Below, piece by piece: positions 1 to 8,452 of a DNA stretch of 21,502 nucleotides; position 1 is the first letter of the stretch; each line of letters starts with the position of its first letter. The notes below the pieces were generated by a model that saw only the letters and a program-made list of their open reading frames with translations, was not told the origin of the DNA and searched no databases. Position numbers and translations under genes: made by a program. This DNA is from Bacteroidaceae bacterium (GTDB taxonomy: Bacteria > Bacteroidota > Bacteroidia > Bacteroidales > Bacteroidaceae): the NCBI GenBank assembly GCA_017466965.1, contig JAFTTD010000169.1:1-21502 (forward strand). The letters run 5' to 3'.

Positions 1-2810
1 GTACCGAAACCACCATATACTTCAGGAAGAACATCACCGAGAATATAGTCTGAAGCGTCACCGTATTGAGTTGTAGCTATACGTCCGTTTTCAATTGGGA
101 ATCCATCCTCACCCTTAAGCTGTGAGCCGTCAGCATCTAACTCGTAAGTGTTCTTGTAGAACATTGAGAGACCAGCCTTTGTTGGGTCGTAAGCCTCGTC
201 TGCTGTCATCTGCCATGTGTTCTCATTATAAACACCTGCATACTTCTTTCCGAAGTAAGAATAGCGAGACAAGCCTTCACCGTAGAAGTAGCTACCGCTT
301 GAATATCCGTAGTGTCCGTCAAGCTTCATTGAACGGCGTTCTGGAGCCAACATTGTGATTTCGTTAGTGTTTGTTGTCATGTTAGCATAGAGCGACCATG
401 TGAAGTTCTTAGAGCTGATGACATCACCATGGAGGTCAACTTCAATACCAGAGTTCTTCATGTCACCGATGTTTGCGTATGTTCCTGACCAACCGAAAGA
501 AGCTGGGAACGGAACCCATGAAAGCATGTCGTATGTATTGTTCTCATAGTATTCAACACTACCGCCAAAACGTCCGTTGAACAATGAGAAGTCGAAACCA
601 ACGTTGAACTTAGCGTTCTTTTCCCAGCTGATTTCAGGGTTACCGTATGACTCAGGAATGAGAGATACAGCGTCGTTAGAGTTTACGATGCTATAGTAGT
701 TAACATAGCGATAAGAACCAATCTGGTCGTTACCGTTTTCACCGTAAGAAGCCTTGAACTTCAATTCGTCAACCCAGTCAACATTGAACCAGTGTTCGTT
801 GTTCATCAACCAACCGGCACTGAATGAGTAGAATGTACCCCACCAGTTGTCCTTGTGGAAACGAGAAGAAGCCTGACGCATGATTGATCCCTGAGCGAAG
901 TATCTCTTGTCGTAGTTATACATAGCACGAGCCATCCATGACTCAGTGTTGTATGTTGACATAGAAGAAGAACCGCTTCCTGGAACTACAGCACCTGCCA
1001 ATTCCTTGTTGAATACAGAGAACTGATTTGACATTCCATAATAGAGGTCATATCCATAATCACGGTAGAACTCATGACCGAGCATCGCATCTACTTCGTG
1101 GCTACCGAAGTTCTGGTGCCAGTCGAGACGCTGCTGGTAGTTGTATGACCATGAACGATAGTGCTCTTTTGTCACATTACCCTTCTGAGAAGCATACTGA
1201 CCAAAGAATGGGTTTGTAGTGCTTGTGTAACGATACTCGTGAAGGTAAACGTTGTTGAGTGAAGTGAACTTGAATCCGAATGGAAGTGTAATCTCTGCTG
1301 AACCTGTTGCACTGAATGTGTTTCCTTCTGTCTGCTGAGTATCAAGCTGGTTAGAAGACAATGGGTTAGCCTGTGAAAGGTATGGACGTGTCCATCCATG
1401 TGGCTTTCCATCACCATAGTCATAACGGTTCAAACGAGACTCTTCGTCATAGATGATATTACCCTTAGCGTCACGGATGTAAATAGGATAGATTGGTGCA
1501 ATATAGACCAGAGCGACTGCGTTACCTGATGAAGCAGCTGAACCATCATCACCAAGATAGTTGCGCACATAGTGTCCGTATGCCATGTTTGCACCGAGTT
1601 TCATCCAAGGCTTAACTTGCATGTCTGCCTTGAAACGGCTTGTGAAGCGCTCGTAGTCAGAAGCTTCTGTGATACCTTCGTTTTTAAGGTAGTTTGCAGA
1701 AGCATAATAGTTAACCTTGTCAGAACCTCCTGTTGCAGAAATTGAGTATTCCTGACGCATAGAGTTGTTATAAGTCTCATCCATCCAGTTATCAGGAGTC
1801 ATATAGTAATCTCCATTAAGATAACCGAGTGTGGCGTTAGGATTGAGCTTGCCGTTCTGACCAATCATATACTGTCCCTGCGGAACTGTATAAACCTGAT
1901 AACCGAGACCGTAAGAGTCATTGTGAATCAAGTTCTGGTTAGCCCACTGCCATGCCTGCTGGTCGTTAGCTCCGAGGATATTCTGAGCATAATTGTAAAG
2001 TCCCTTGTACCAAACTTCATAGTAGCGTGCAGGGCTTCCGATAACGTCATAGTTCTGTGTAGCCTTTGAGTTTGAACCCACCTTTGCATCAACAGTTATC
2101 TTAGCATCCTGTCCGCGCTTACCCTGCTTTGTTGTCACGAGGATAACACCGTTACCACCACGAGCACCGTAAAGAGCTGTTGAAGCAGCATCCTTCAATG
2201 TAGTGATGCTCTCAACGTCCATAGGGTTGATGTCGTTAAGGCTACCGCTGAATGGAGAACCATCGACAACGATGAGCGGATCGTTTCCTGCATTGATTGA
2301 GTTGTAACCACGGATACGGATTGTTGGTGTTGAACCTGGCTGACCTGTAGAAGTATTGATCTGCACACCGGCAGCCTTACCCTTCAACGCGTCAATAGCG
2401 TTAGTAACCTGCATCTTCTGAATCTGCTCTGCACCAACGATTGCAGCAGATCCTGTAAACGAAGACTTAGTCTGCTGACCGAACGCGATGACCATAACTT
2501 CGTCAACGAGTTTTGAGTCAGGCTCAAGGAAAATCTGCATCAAACTCTTGATGGCAACTTCCTTAGTCTTCATACCAAGATAAGAAACATGCACGAACTT
2601 TGCATCGTCCGGAACGTTCTTGATTGTGAACTTACCGTTAATGTCAGTAGCGGCACCAATAGAAGGGTAACCTTTTACTGTAACAGTAGCTCCGATTACT
2701 GTTTCGCCTGTAGCCTCGTCAAGCACTGTACCTGACACTGACTTCTGGGCGAATGCCATACCAGCCGTAAGCATAAGGCATGATATGAACAACATTAATC
2801 TCTTTCCCAT
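1..2810 (-). CDS. SusC/RagA-family TonB-dependent outer-membrane transporter (C-terminus beyond window)
   Basis: This outer-membrane TonB-dependent transporter imports a nutrient, normally with a SusD lipoprotein lid. The frame is open from the ATG at 2810 to the window edge, about 936 codons. It starts with a signal peptide (MGKRLMLFISCLMLTAGMAF, cleavage after AFA). A carboxypeptidase-regulatory-like domain follows (VSGTVLDEATGE...YLGMKTKEV, about residues 24-95). Next comes the SusC plug signature: VDEVMVIAFG, IRIRGYNSINAGNDPLIVVD, and TTLKDAASTALYGARGGNGV. The last visible residues, VYGGFGT, match a segment near the end of SusC barrels, so roughly 80-120 residues are probably missing. A SusD partner would be expected beyond position 1 on the same strand. 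The substrate cannot be told from sequence. The family assignment is firm. Confidence 0.95.
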   Translation of the reverse strand, partial: MGKRLMLFISCLMLTAGMAFAQKSVSGTVLDEATGETVIGATVTVKGYPSIGAATDINGKFTIKNVPDDAKFVHVSYLGMKTKEVAIKSLMQIFLEPDSKLVDEVMVIAFGQQTKSSFTGSAAIVGAEQIQKMQVTNAIDALKGKAAGVQINTSTGQPGSTPTIRIRGYNSINAGNDPLIVVDGSPFSGSLNDINPMDVESITTLKDAASTALYGARGGNGVILVTTKQGKRGQDAKITVDAKVGSNSKATQNYDVIGSPARYYEVWYKGLYNYAQNILGANDQQAWQWANQNLIHNDSYGLGYQVYTVPQGQYMIGQNGKLNPNATLGYLNGDYYMTPDNWMDETYNNSMRQEYSISATGGSDKVNYYASANYLKNEGITEASDYERFTSRFKADMQVKPWMKLGANMAYGHYVRNYLGDDGSAASSGNAVALVYIAPIYPIYIRDAKGNIIYDEESRLNRYDYGDGKPHGWTRPYLSQANPLSSNQLDTQQTEGNTFSATGSAEITLPFGFKFTSLNNVYLHEYRYTSTTNPFFGQYASQKGNVTKEHYRSWSYNYQQRLDWHQNFGSHEVDAMLGHEFYRDYGYDLYYGMSNQFSVFNKELAGAVVPGSGSSSMSTYNTESWMARAMYNYDKRYFAQGSIMRQASSRFHKDNWWGTFYSFSAGWLMNNEHWFNVDWVDELKFKASYGENGNDQIGSYRYVNYYSIVNSNDAVSLIPESYGNPEISWEKNAKFNVGFDFSLFNGRFGGSVEYYENNTYDMLSWVPFPASFGWSGTYANIGDMKNSGIEVDLHGDVISSKNFTWSLYANMTTNTNEITMLAPERRSMKLDGHYGYSSGSYFYGEGLSRYSYFGKKYAGVYNENTWQMTADEAYDPTKAGLSMFYKNTYELDADGSQLKGEDGFPIENGRIATTQYGDASDYILGDVLPEVYGGFG

Positions 2811-3120
2811 TTTTTGAATTTTTGATTAATAAATAGTTAATAATTTAATTATAATAGTTTTTATACTTACTATTCTTATCTTATTTACCTCACAAAATGA
2901 AAAATTAATACAATCCATTTTCCCCTCAATCTGCATCTGCACGATTCATAGTCATACTCCGCCACACCAACCGACTCACTTTTGAAATGAGCGGCTTCAT
3001 TATTATCGCCACAAAAACGTTGCTAAAAAAACATTATGTATATACATAATAAATGCATGAAATGCATTAGAAATCCTAAAAAATCTCTAAAAAACCATAC
3101 AAAATTCAGCAAATTGGGTG
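2811..3120 (-). promoter_or_regulatory. Long, structured 5' leader of the first susC
   Basis: If the promoter at 3121-3152 is real, this susC has an unusually long untranslated leader of about 300 nt. Most of it is AT-rich. A patch at about 2930-3000 is visibly richer in G+C and holds a hairpin: CCG(A)CTCACTT at 2971-2981 pairs with AAATGAGCGG at 2985-2994, with loop TTG and one bulged A. An 18-bp palindrome lies at 3033-3050. On the minus strand a 24-codon ATG-to-TGA frame (3000 to 2926) begins just upstream of the hairpin. No other gene is visible here. A regulatory role is inferred. Confidence 0.45.
3033..3050. repeat. 18-bp perfect palindrome in the susC leader
   Basis: ATTATGTATATACATAAT is identical to its own reverse complement. 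It lies about 220-240 bp upstream of the first susC start codon, inside the predicted leader. It could bind a dimeric regulator. As RNA it would be a weak AU-rich hairpin with almost no loop, so DNA binding is the likelier role. AT-rich DNA also makes such palindromes by chance. Confidence 0.5.
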
Positions 3121-3152
3121 CAAATATAAATAAATATTCGTTAAAAACGCAA
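3121..3152 (-). promoter_or_regulatory. Putative Bacteroidetes-type promoter for the first susC
   Basis: On the minus strand TTGC (3152-3149) is followed after 20 nt by TATATTTG (3128-3121), continuing CACC. This matches the Bacteroidetes primary sigma-factor pattern of a -33 TTTG/TTG element and a -7 TAnnTTTG box. Transcription would start near 3114-3116. The match is good, but the distance to the start codon (about 305 nt) is long. Confidence 0.55.
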
Positions 3153-3298
3153 GAATATTCATTATAAATTATAAATTTAACAACTTAAAGAGTTAAAATC
3201 AGTTTTAATTTACAAAAAGAAAGACAAATAATCAGAACATGTCTTTTATGTTAAAGTTCAGGGCTTTCTGATTCATGAAAAGTAATGAAAAAAATATC

Positions 3299-3386
3299 AA
3301 CGCAGGCTCGTTATGAAAAACATGAGGGCTCATTAATATTTAAACGCAGGCTCGTTTTAATATCAACGCAGGCTCATTGATAATAC
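3299..3386. repeat. Four tandem 22-bp repeats upstream of fhs
   Basis: Four copies start at 3299, 3321, 3343 and 3365, exactly 22 bp apart. The conserved core is AACGCAGGCTCGTT (3299, 3343), AACGCAGGCTCATT (3365) and the diverged CATGAGGGCTCATT (3321). The rest of each unit is AT-rich and variable. Cores have short inverted ends (AACG...CGTT; ATGAG-GG-CTCAT). A period of about two helical turns would put every core on the same DNA face. The array ends about 95 bp upstream of the fhs -7 box and also lies upstream of the divergent susC promoter. Whether it is a protein-binding array or a neutral tandem repeat is unknown. Confidence 0.75.
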
Positions 3387-3480
3387 ATCAAATGACGTAT
3401 TAACTACCTTATCACATTATTTTTATATAAAACACATCTTTTTTAGATTAAGTCATGCCAAATACACTGCACAAAATTAC

Positions 3481-3488
3481 TATCTTTG
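3481..3488 (+). promoter_or_regulatory. Putative -7 box for fhs
   Basis: TATCTTTG matches the Bacteroidetes -7 consensus TAnnTTTG and lies 50 bp upstream of the fhs ATG, implying a leader of roughly 40-45 nt. No convincing -33 TTTG is visible at the usual spacing, so the call rests on the -7 box and its position. Confidence 0.5.
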
Positions 3489-3537
3489 AGACTCATAAGA
3501 ATTAAACAATATATAACATAAAGATTATCATACTATT

Positions 3538-5205
3538 ATGAAGACGGATATTGAACTTGAAAGAGAAAGCAAACTTGACAAAATAAAGGAGGTGGCACAG
3601 AAAATCAACATTCCGACAGAGGAACTGGAGCATTACGGCAGATATATAGCTAAAGTTCCGGAATGCATGATTGACGAAGAAAAAGTAAATAAGAGCAACC
3701 TTATTCTCGTCACTGCCATAACTCCGACAAAAGCGGGTATCGGAAAGACAACAGTGTCAATAGGCTTGGCATTAGGACTGAACCGAATAGGCAAAAAGGC
3801 GGCAGTGGCACTGAGAGAACCTTCGCTCGGCCCATGCTTCGGAATGAAAGGTGGAGCTGCCGGCGGCGGTTATGCACAAGTGTTGCCTATGGAGAAGATA
3901 AACCTTCATTTCACAGGAGATTTTCATGCCATCACTTCTGCCCACAACATGATAAGCGCATTGCTCGACAACTATCTTTATCAGCACAGAGAAGAGGGAT
4001 TTGCCCTGAAGGAAGTGTTGTGGAAGAGAGTGCTTGACGTAAACGACCGCAATCTGCGCACAGTAGTCACCGGACTTGGCGGAAAGACTAACGGCATTGT
4101 CCAGGAGAGCGGTTTTGACATTACTCCTGCAAGTGAAATAATGGCTATACTATGTCTTGCAACTGACCTTGACGACCTGAGAAGAAGGATTGACAACATT
4201 CTGCTCGGCATCACCACCGAGGGAGAACCATTCACAGTGAAAGACATGGGCGTGGGCGGCGCGATTACAGTATTACTGAAAGACGCTATGCACCCGAACC
4301 TTGTTCAGACAACAGAACAAACACCTGCTTTCGTACATGGAGGCCCATTCGCAAACATTGCACACGGATGCAACTCTATTCTCGCTACAAAACTTGCGAT
4401 GACATATGCCGACTATGTGGTTACTGAAGCCGGATTCGGCGCGGACCTCGGTGCTGAGAAATTCTTCGACATCAAATGCCGCAAAGGCGGACTGCAGCCT
4501 AAGCTTACGGTTATTGTTGCAACAACACAAGGTCTGAAGATGCACGGAGGGGTGAAGGTTGAGGACATTAAACTACCTAATCCGGAAGGACTGACAGAGG
4601 GTCTGAAAAATCTGGACAGACACATAAACAACATGAGAAAATTTGGGCAGAACGTTGTTGTTGCATTCAACCGGTATGCCACAGATACAGAGGAGGAACT
4701 TGACATTGTACGTCATCATTGCGCTCTTAACGGTGTGGGATTCGCCATCAACAACGCCTTCATGCATGGAGGAAAGGGAGCTATAGACCTGGCTCATGTT
4801 GTGGCAAACACTATTGAGCAGAACCCTTCAAAGCCTCTGAAATTCGCATACGAGGACAATGACGACATCAAAACAAAAATCAGCAACATCTGCTTGAACA
4901 TCTATGGTGCCGCTCGCGTTACCTACGCAAAATCGGCTGAGAACATGATTAACCGCATCAAGGAACTTGGACTTGAAAAATACCCTGTATGCATTGCCAA
5001 AACTCAATATTCATTCTCTGCAGACCCTAAAGCATACGGTGTGCCAGAGGGTTTTGACATCAGAATACGTGACCTGGTTATAAACCGCGGTGCAGAAATG
5101 ATTGTTGCCATTGCTGGAGACATACTAAGAATGCCTGGATTGCCAAGTTCACCTCAGGCTGAACGCATTGACATCATTGACGGACAGATTGAAGGGCTGA
5201 GTTAA
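3538..5205 (+). CDS. fhs: Formate-tetrahydrofolate ligase
   Basis: This cytosolic enzyme of one-carbon metabolism makes 10-formyl-tetrahydrofolate from formate, tetrahydrofolate and ATP, feeding purine and formyl-Met-tRNA synthesis. The protein has 555 residues, a normal full length for the family. The ATP-binding loop [11 protein letters not shown] is at about residues 63-72. It is followed by the family motifs [20 protein letters not shown] (about 93-112) and [13 protein letters not shown] (about 125-137). The C-terminal part is typical, including [30 protein letters not shown]. It begins with ATG and ends with TAA. The gene stands alone on the plus strand between a divergent susC and a convergent protease gene, so it is probably monocistronic. 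It is a housekeeping gene and gives no functional link to the cluster on its right. Confidence 0.97.
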   Translation: MKTDIELERESKLDKIKEVAQKINIPTEELEHYGRYIAKVPECMIDEEKVNKSNLILVTAITPTKAGIGKTTVSIGLALGLNRIGKKAAVALREPSLGPCFGMKGGAAGGGYAQVLPMEKINLHFTGDFHAITSAHNMISALLDNYLYQHREEGFALKEVLWKRVLDVNDRNLRTVVTGLGGKTNGIVQESGFDITPASEIMAILCLATDLDDLRRRIDNILLGITTEGEPFTVKDMGVGGAITVLLKDAMHPNLVQTTEQTPAFVHGGPFANIAHGCNSILATKLAMTYADYVVTEAGFGADLGAEKFFDIKCRKGGLQPKLTVIVATTQGLKMHGGVKVEDIKLPNPEGLTEGLKNLDRHINNMRKFGQNVVVAFNRYATDTEEELDIVRHHCALNGVGFAINNAFMHGGKGAIDLAHVVANTIEQNPSKPLKFAYEDNDDIKTKISNICLNIYGAARVTYAKSAENMINRIKELGLEKYPVCIAKTQYSFSADPKAYGVPEGFDIRIRDLVINRGAEMIVAIAGDILRMPGLPSSPQAERIDIIDGQIEGLS

Positions 5206-5236
5206 GAAGAAAATGACAAAATGATCGCATATTTTC

Positions 5237-5292
5237 ATTATGAAGTGAACCCCAGAATTTGGACAAACAACTTCTGGGGTTCACTTCATAAT
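5237..5292. repeat. 21-bp perfect inverted repeat between convergent genes
   Basis: The left arm at 5237-5257 (beginning ATTATGAAGTGAACCCCAG) is the exact reverse complement of the right arm at 5272-5292, with a 14-nt loop. It lies 31 bp after fhs and 7 bp before the stop of the convergent protease gene. A very stable hairpin here could end transcripts from both sides, although neither side has a clear T-tract. Each arm plus its inner flank, TGAACCCCAGAATTTGGACA on one side and TGAACCCCAGAAGTTG on the other, resembles ends of IS3-family (IS150-like) insertion sequences as I remember them. It may therefore be an IS-derived remnant or miniature element. Confidence 0.8.
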
Positions 5293-5299
5293 AGTGTCT

Positions 5300-7381
5300 T
5301 TATCTGACATATATCTTGACTGTCTTTACAGAACCATCAGTATATACAGTTCTACGAATACTTATGCCAGCAGAAGGAACGGCTGTTTTTGCTCCTGTAA
5401 CATTATAGTATTCTACTGACTTAACTGTCTTTTCTGAATTACCCGCAAATTCTATTCCATTTGCCTCTGGCTCAACATCCACAGATATTGAATTTGACAA
5501 ATTTGTCATTAAGTCATGGTCACGATAGCACACCATGCATGAATATCCGGTATCCTCCTTAAGGGTAACAATTCCGCCAACTGCAATAGTCTTTGTTTCA
5601 CCTGGGGCCAGACGGACAGTCTTGGTAAGATATTGCTGATTGCTTGCTGTACGCCCCTTCTTCACCAGCACTCCTACTTCATCATAATATTCCGTACTGC
5701 CCTCGTTAGTCAGAGTAATTTCAAAAACAGTCTCTTTGTTTCTGAATATCTTATTTTCTGAATTTGAAACAAGCACAGGTGCTGACGGGCTGAATATATT
5801 TACGCTATTCTCCACAGGAGTGAACATCACTTTATAGTCAGCAGTAACCTCTGCATTCCATATAGTGACATTATTATAATGGGCACGGATGACATCAAAA
5901 TTTTCCTGTCCTTCGTTCTGTGCAATCATGCACAACTGATATGCGCCTGGGGCAAACTCTGAACCGAACTTGCAAGAAAGGGAAAATTCGTTTGCATAAG
6001 ACCCTGCAACCATGTTAGAAGGAATCTTTGTCATAGACAATGTTTTGAATAATTTACCCTCCTTATATACAGCAAAGCCTATTTGTCCGTTGAAATTTAT
6101 AGAACTATGCGTGAATTTTGTCATCCTGAACTCCATTGGTGCGCCCTGATTGCAAACTTTACTTACTGGTTCGAATGTAGCCATTTCAAACTGTGACTTA
6201 TATTCACCTATAGCTTCCGGCTGAACGCCCACAATAACATTCTGATATGAATTATAGCTACCTGCTCCTGCGCCTATACCGCCTGTTCCTGGTTCAAGGG
6301 CTGTAATCTCATAATAGCCATCGTATGCGCCGCCCCATCCCCAATTAAAGTGGAACTTGCCTGAAGCAGCCTCGTAGCCATCACAAATGAAAAAATGTCC
6401 TACATTAGAATTCTCATCAGAAAAGCCGCTATACATAACAGGACGATTGGCATTGAGTTCAGAGAGCAGCAAATCTTTCCATGCTCCTAAGCTCATCTGA
6501 TTACGGCTTTCGCTATACAAGTTCGGATTGTACCCAAAATAGTTGACAAGAGCCAAGCCTGCAAATATATTAGGAGTTGCACTTGATGATGAATTTTGGT
6601 ATTGCATATCTGTTGCAACTCCACAATGATACATAAGTGTAGCCACTGCTTTCTTCTCTGCTTCAGAAGACATTCCATCGTAAGAATTAGTCATGTTTGC
6701 CCAGTCATATACCGTAGAAGCAAAATCGGCAGAGCAAGAAGAATGGTATCTGTTTGTATGCGAACCTATTCCGCTTACAGGATACTCGTGGAATTTCATC
6801 ACCTGCGCCATGCCTGTTGCAACACAGCCGGTTACTCCTTTTCCATCAGGAAGTTCAGGGCACATCAAATTATATGGATAAGACTGATTCCAATTAGTTT
6901 TAATCAGTGGCGCAATATCATTCTGGAGCACCTTGCTGTCAGTCCCTGAATATCTCTTCTGAGTTATTCCATTAGCATCAAAATATGCCTTTGCGCTGTT
7001 TATCTCACCTGCAAGAAAACTGAGCCAATAATTCAATGACTCGGGAATATCCTCATCTGCAATGTTTCCAGAAGTTGAGTATCCTAAAATATCCTTGAAA
7101 CGAGTATCTGCCGCAATAACAACAAATCCGCGATTTTCGCTTACATTAAAGATGTAAAATGCAGGCTGAATAGCGCCACTGACACTTTTTGCTCCATATA
7201 CATTTGATGTAGCAAGTGTCAATTCGTAAGTGGGCATTGTTCTTGTAACATTGAATTTAGCTGCCACAAAACGTTCTGCAAGCTTAAGAGCCTCATCTGC
7301 ACTGCGCTGAGCTGCAAATGAAACATTTGAAAGCATTAAAAATAGCAACAGTAAAAAAATACTTATTCTTTTCATATGCAT
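5300..7381 (-). CDS. Secreted C10-family cysteine protease (streptopain/interpain type) with T9SS-like tail
   Basis: This is a papain-fold secreted protease of MEROPS family C10, the family of SpeB and Prevotella interpain A. It is made as a pre-pro-enzyme of 693 residues. A signal peptide (about 1-24) is followed by a SpeB-like inhibitory prodomain (about 25-150). The catalytic domain shows the oxyanion Gln in WNQ (Q166), the nucleophile in GVTGCVATGMAQVM (C186), the general-base His in VGHFFICDGY (H329), and the Asn-Trp motif in FHFNWGWGG (N346, W347). A beta-rich extension of about 300 residues follows. The last 35 residues (VEYYNVTGAKTAVPSAGISI... ending KTVKIYVR) look like a T9SS type A sorting tail. 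ATGs at 7381 and 7375 are both possible; the second gives the more usual MKR start. It is the last gene of the minus-strand block. Both catalytic residues are present, so it should be active. Confidence 0.93.
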   Translation of the reverse strand: MHMKRISIFLLLLFLMLSNVSFAAQRSADEALKLAERFVAAKFNVTRTMPTYELTLATSNVYGAKSVSGAIQPAFYIFNVSENRGFVVIAADTRFKDILGYSTSGNIADEDIPESLNYWLSFLAGEINSAKAYFDANGITQKRYSGTDSKVLQNDIAPLIKTNWNQSYPYNLMCPELPDGKGVTGCVATGMAQVMKFHEYPVSGIGSHTNRYHSSCSADFASTVYDWANMTNSYDGMSSEAEKKAVATLMYHCGVATDMQYQNSSSSATPNIFAGLALVNYFGYNPNLYSESRNQMSLGAWKDLLLSELNANRPVMYSGFSDENSNVGHFFICDGYEAASGKFHFNWGWGGAYDGYYEITALEPGTGGIGAGAGSYNSYQNVIVGVQPEAIGEYKSQFEMATFEPVSKVCNQGAPMEFRMTKFTHSSINFNGQIGFAVYKEGKLFKTLSMTKIPSNMVAGSYANEFSLSCKFGSEFAPGAYQLCMIAQNEGQENFDVIRAHYNNVTIWNAEVTADYKVMFTPVENSVNIFSPSAPVLVSNSENKIFRNKETVFEITLTNEGSTEYYDEVGVLVKKGRTASNQQYLTKTVRLAPGETKTIAVGGIVTLKEDTGYSCMVCYRDHDLMTNLSNSISVDVEPEANGIEFAGNSEKTVKSVEYYNVTGAKTAVPSAGISIRRTVYTDGSVKTVKIYVR

Positions 7382-7386
7382 TAATT

Positions 7387-7477
7387 AGGAGTTAAGGAGT
7401 TAGAGTAGTTAAGGAGTTAAGAAGTTAAGGAGTTAAGGAATTATGAAAGCATAACTTCCTTTAACTACTTAACTCCT
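7387..7477. repeat. Octamer repeats with inverted copies between lipoprotein and protease genes
   Basis: On the plus strand seven near-identical units of AGGAGTTA run from 7387 to 7443 (one AGAAGTTA, one AGGAATTA, and one 9-nt GAGTAGTTA). Three inverted units (TAACTTCCT, TAACTACT, TAACTCCT) follow at 7452-7477. In the minus-strand transcript the inverted units come first, about 10 nt after the lipoprotein stop. The CUUAACUC repeats then run to within about 5 nt of the protease start, so a long hairpin can form over the intergenic RNA. It could act as an attenuator, processing site, RNA stabiliser or a control on protease translation. It could also be a neutral slippage repeat. Confidence 0.8.
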
Positions 7478-7486
7478 AATTTTCTT

Positions 7487-8422
7487 CTATTTATTAAATC
7501 TCATGGATATATCATCAAACACGAAGTACTGTCCTAACATCTTACCAGACTTAGTGTAGATTGTTCCTAAAAGTGAGGCATTGAACTTGATATGAGTGAA
7601 ATCTTCAGAAACTGTGCCTGTTATCTTACCTGACTCACTAATACCAACATTGCTAAGTGTTCCCAAAACAATAGTGCATGACTGACTATCCTCATCACTC
7701 TTGTCAGCAGAGGAGTCGAAATCAAGTCCTTCTGCCATCACAGTTCCGAGTCGGATGCTCACTGAAGCATGCATGGTTGTTTCATTATAACTGAATTCTA
7801 AAGGAATACGGAACGTCTCAACATCAAGAGGATTTCCAGCTGCATCAACCCATGGTCCCATAACAAATTCCTTACCATATTCTTCCGTATCCTCATCATA
7901 CACAATAAGTTCTGTATTCCAAGAGTATGGTATGTTATTAAACATTTCAAGTGCATAAACAGTCCAAGTTCCACCCATTCTGTCGTAAGGCATGTTGTCA
8001 TTATCCAAAAGAGTTACAAGTGTTTTGGAATTTGAAGCATCAATATTAGCCCCTTTCACTGATTTTATCTGAACTTCAAAAGAACGGTCGGGATTAATGT
8101 CATGATCATCAACAGCCCTTATCTCTATTCTGCTTTCAGACTTGGATTCTGGAATAACAATATGCTTTGAGGTAACAAGATAGTGCTTGTCTTCAATGCA
8201 ATCAGCATCAGAAGAAACCACTTCCACATCAATCTTTATCGGTCCATTCTGCTCTCCTGTCACAACGAGAGGTATATTGAAAATGCCCTTGCTCTCTTTA
8301 ACAGAAAGTTCCGACTGCTTCATGGACACCATTGCCTCGCCATTATTCAAGTTCTCATCATCGGAACAAGACAATAAACACACTGAAACACAAAGCATCA
8401 AATAAGAAAATATCTTTTTCAT
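7487..8422 (-). CDS. Surface lipoprotein with Calx-beta-like domain, SusCD accessory
   Basis: This lipoprotein of 311 residues begins MKKIFSYLMLCVSVCLLSCS, with a lipobox ending at C19 and an acidic SDDEN stretch after the cysteine, as in surface-exposed Bacteroidetes lipoproteins. Residues about 28-140 follow the Calx-beta pattern: a strand-rich VSMKQSELSVKESKGIFNIP start, a middle EDKHYLVTSKHIVIPE segment, and a closing TLLDNDN motif. The C-terminal half (about 145-311) is beta-rich and I do not recognise it. It starts 30 bp after the SusD gene, so it is probably co-transcribed and translated with it. This is the usual position of a surface glycan- or peptide-binding accessory protein. Its ligand is unknown. 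It ends in TAG. Confidence 0.8.
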   Translation of the reverse strand: MKKIFSYLMLCVSVCLLSCSDDENLNNGEAMVSMKQSELSVKESKGIFNIPLVVTGEQNGPIKIDVEVVSSDADCIEDKHYLVTSKHIVIPESKSESRIEIRAVDDHDINPDRSFEVQIKSVKGANIDASNSKTLVTLLDNDNMPYDRMGGTWTVYALEMFNNIPYSWNTELIVYDEDTEEYGKEFVMGPWVDAAGNPLDVETFRIPLEFSYNETTMHASVSIRLGTVMAEGLDFDSSADKSDEDSQSCTIVLGTLSNVGISESGKITGTVSEDFTHIKFNASLLGTIYTKSGKMLGQYFVFDDISMRFNK

Positions 8423-8452
8423 CGCTATTTCGTTTTAATTATATACAATCTA

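Noticed and set aside
3299..3386. CRISPR array
   Set aside because: The repeats are back to back at 22 bp with only about 8 variable AT-rich bases between cores, too short for spacers, and no cas gene is present.
3387..3537. Tetrahydrofolate riboswitch before fhs
   Set aside because: I saw no paired-arm structure or conserved core in this AT-rich leader, and the likely leader after the -7 box is only about 45 nt.
6596..6949. 117-codon plus-strand open frame inside the protease gene
   Set aside because: It lies wholly opposite the C10 protease catalytic domain, has no recognisable protein features, and is an antisense shadow.
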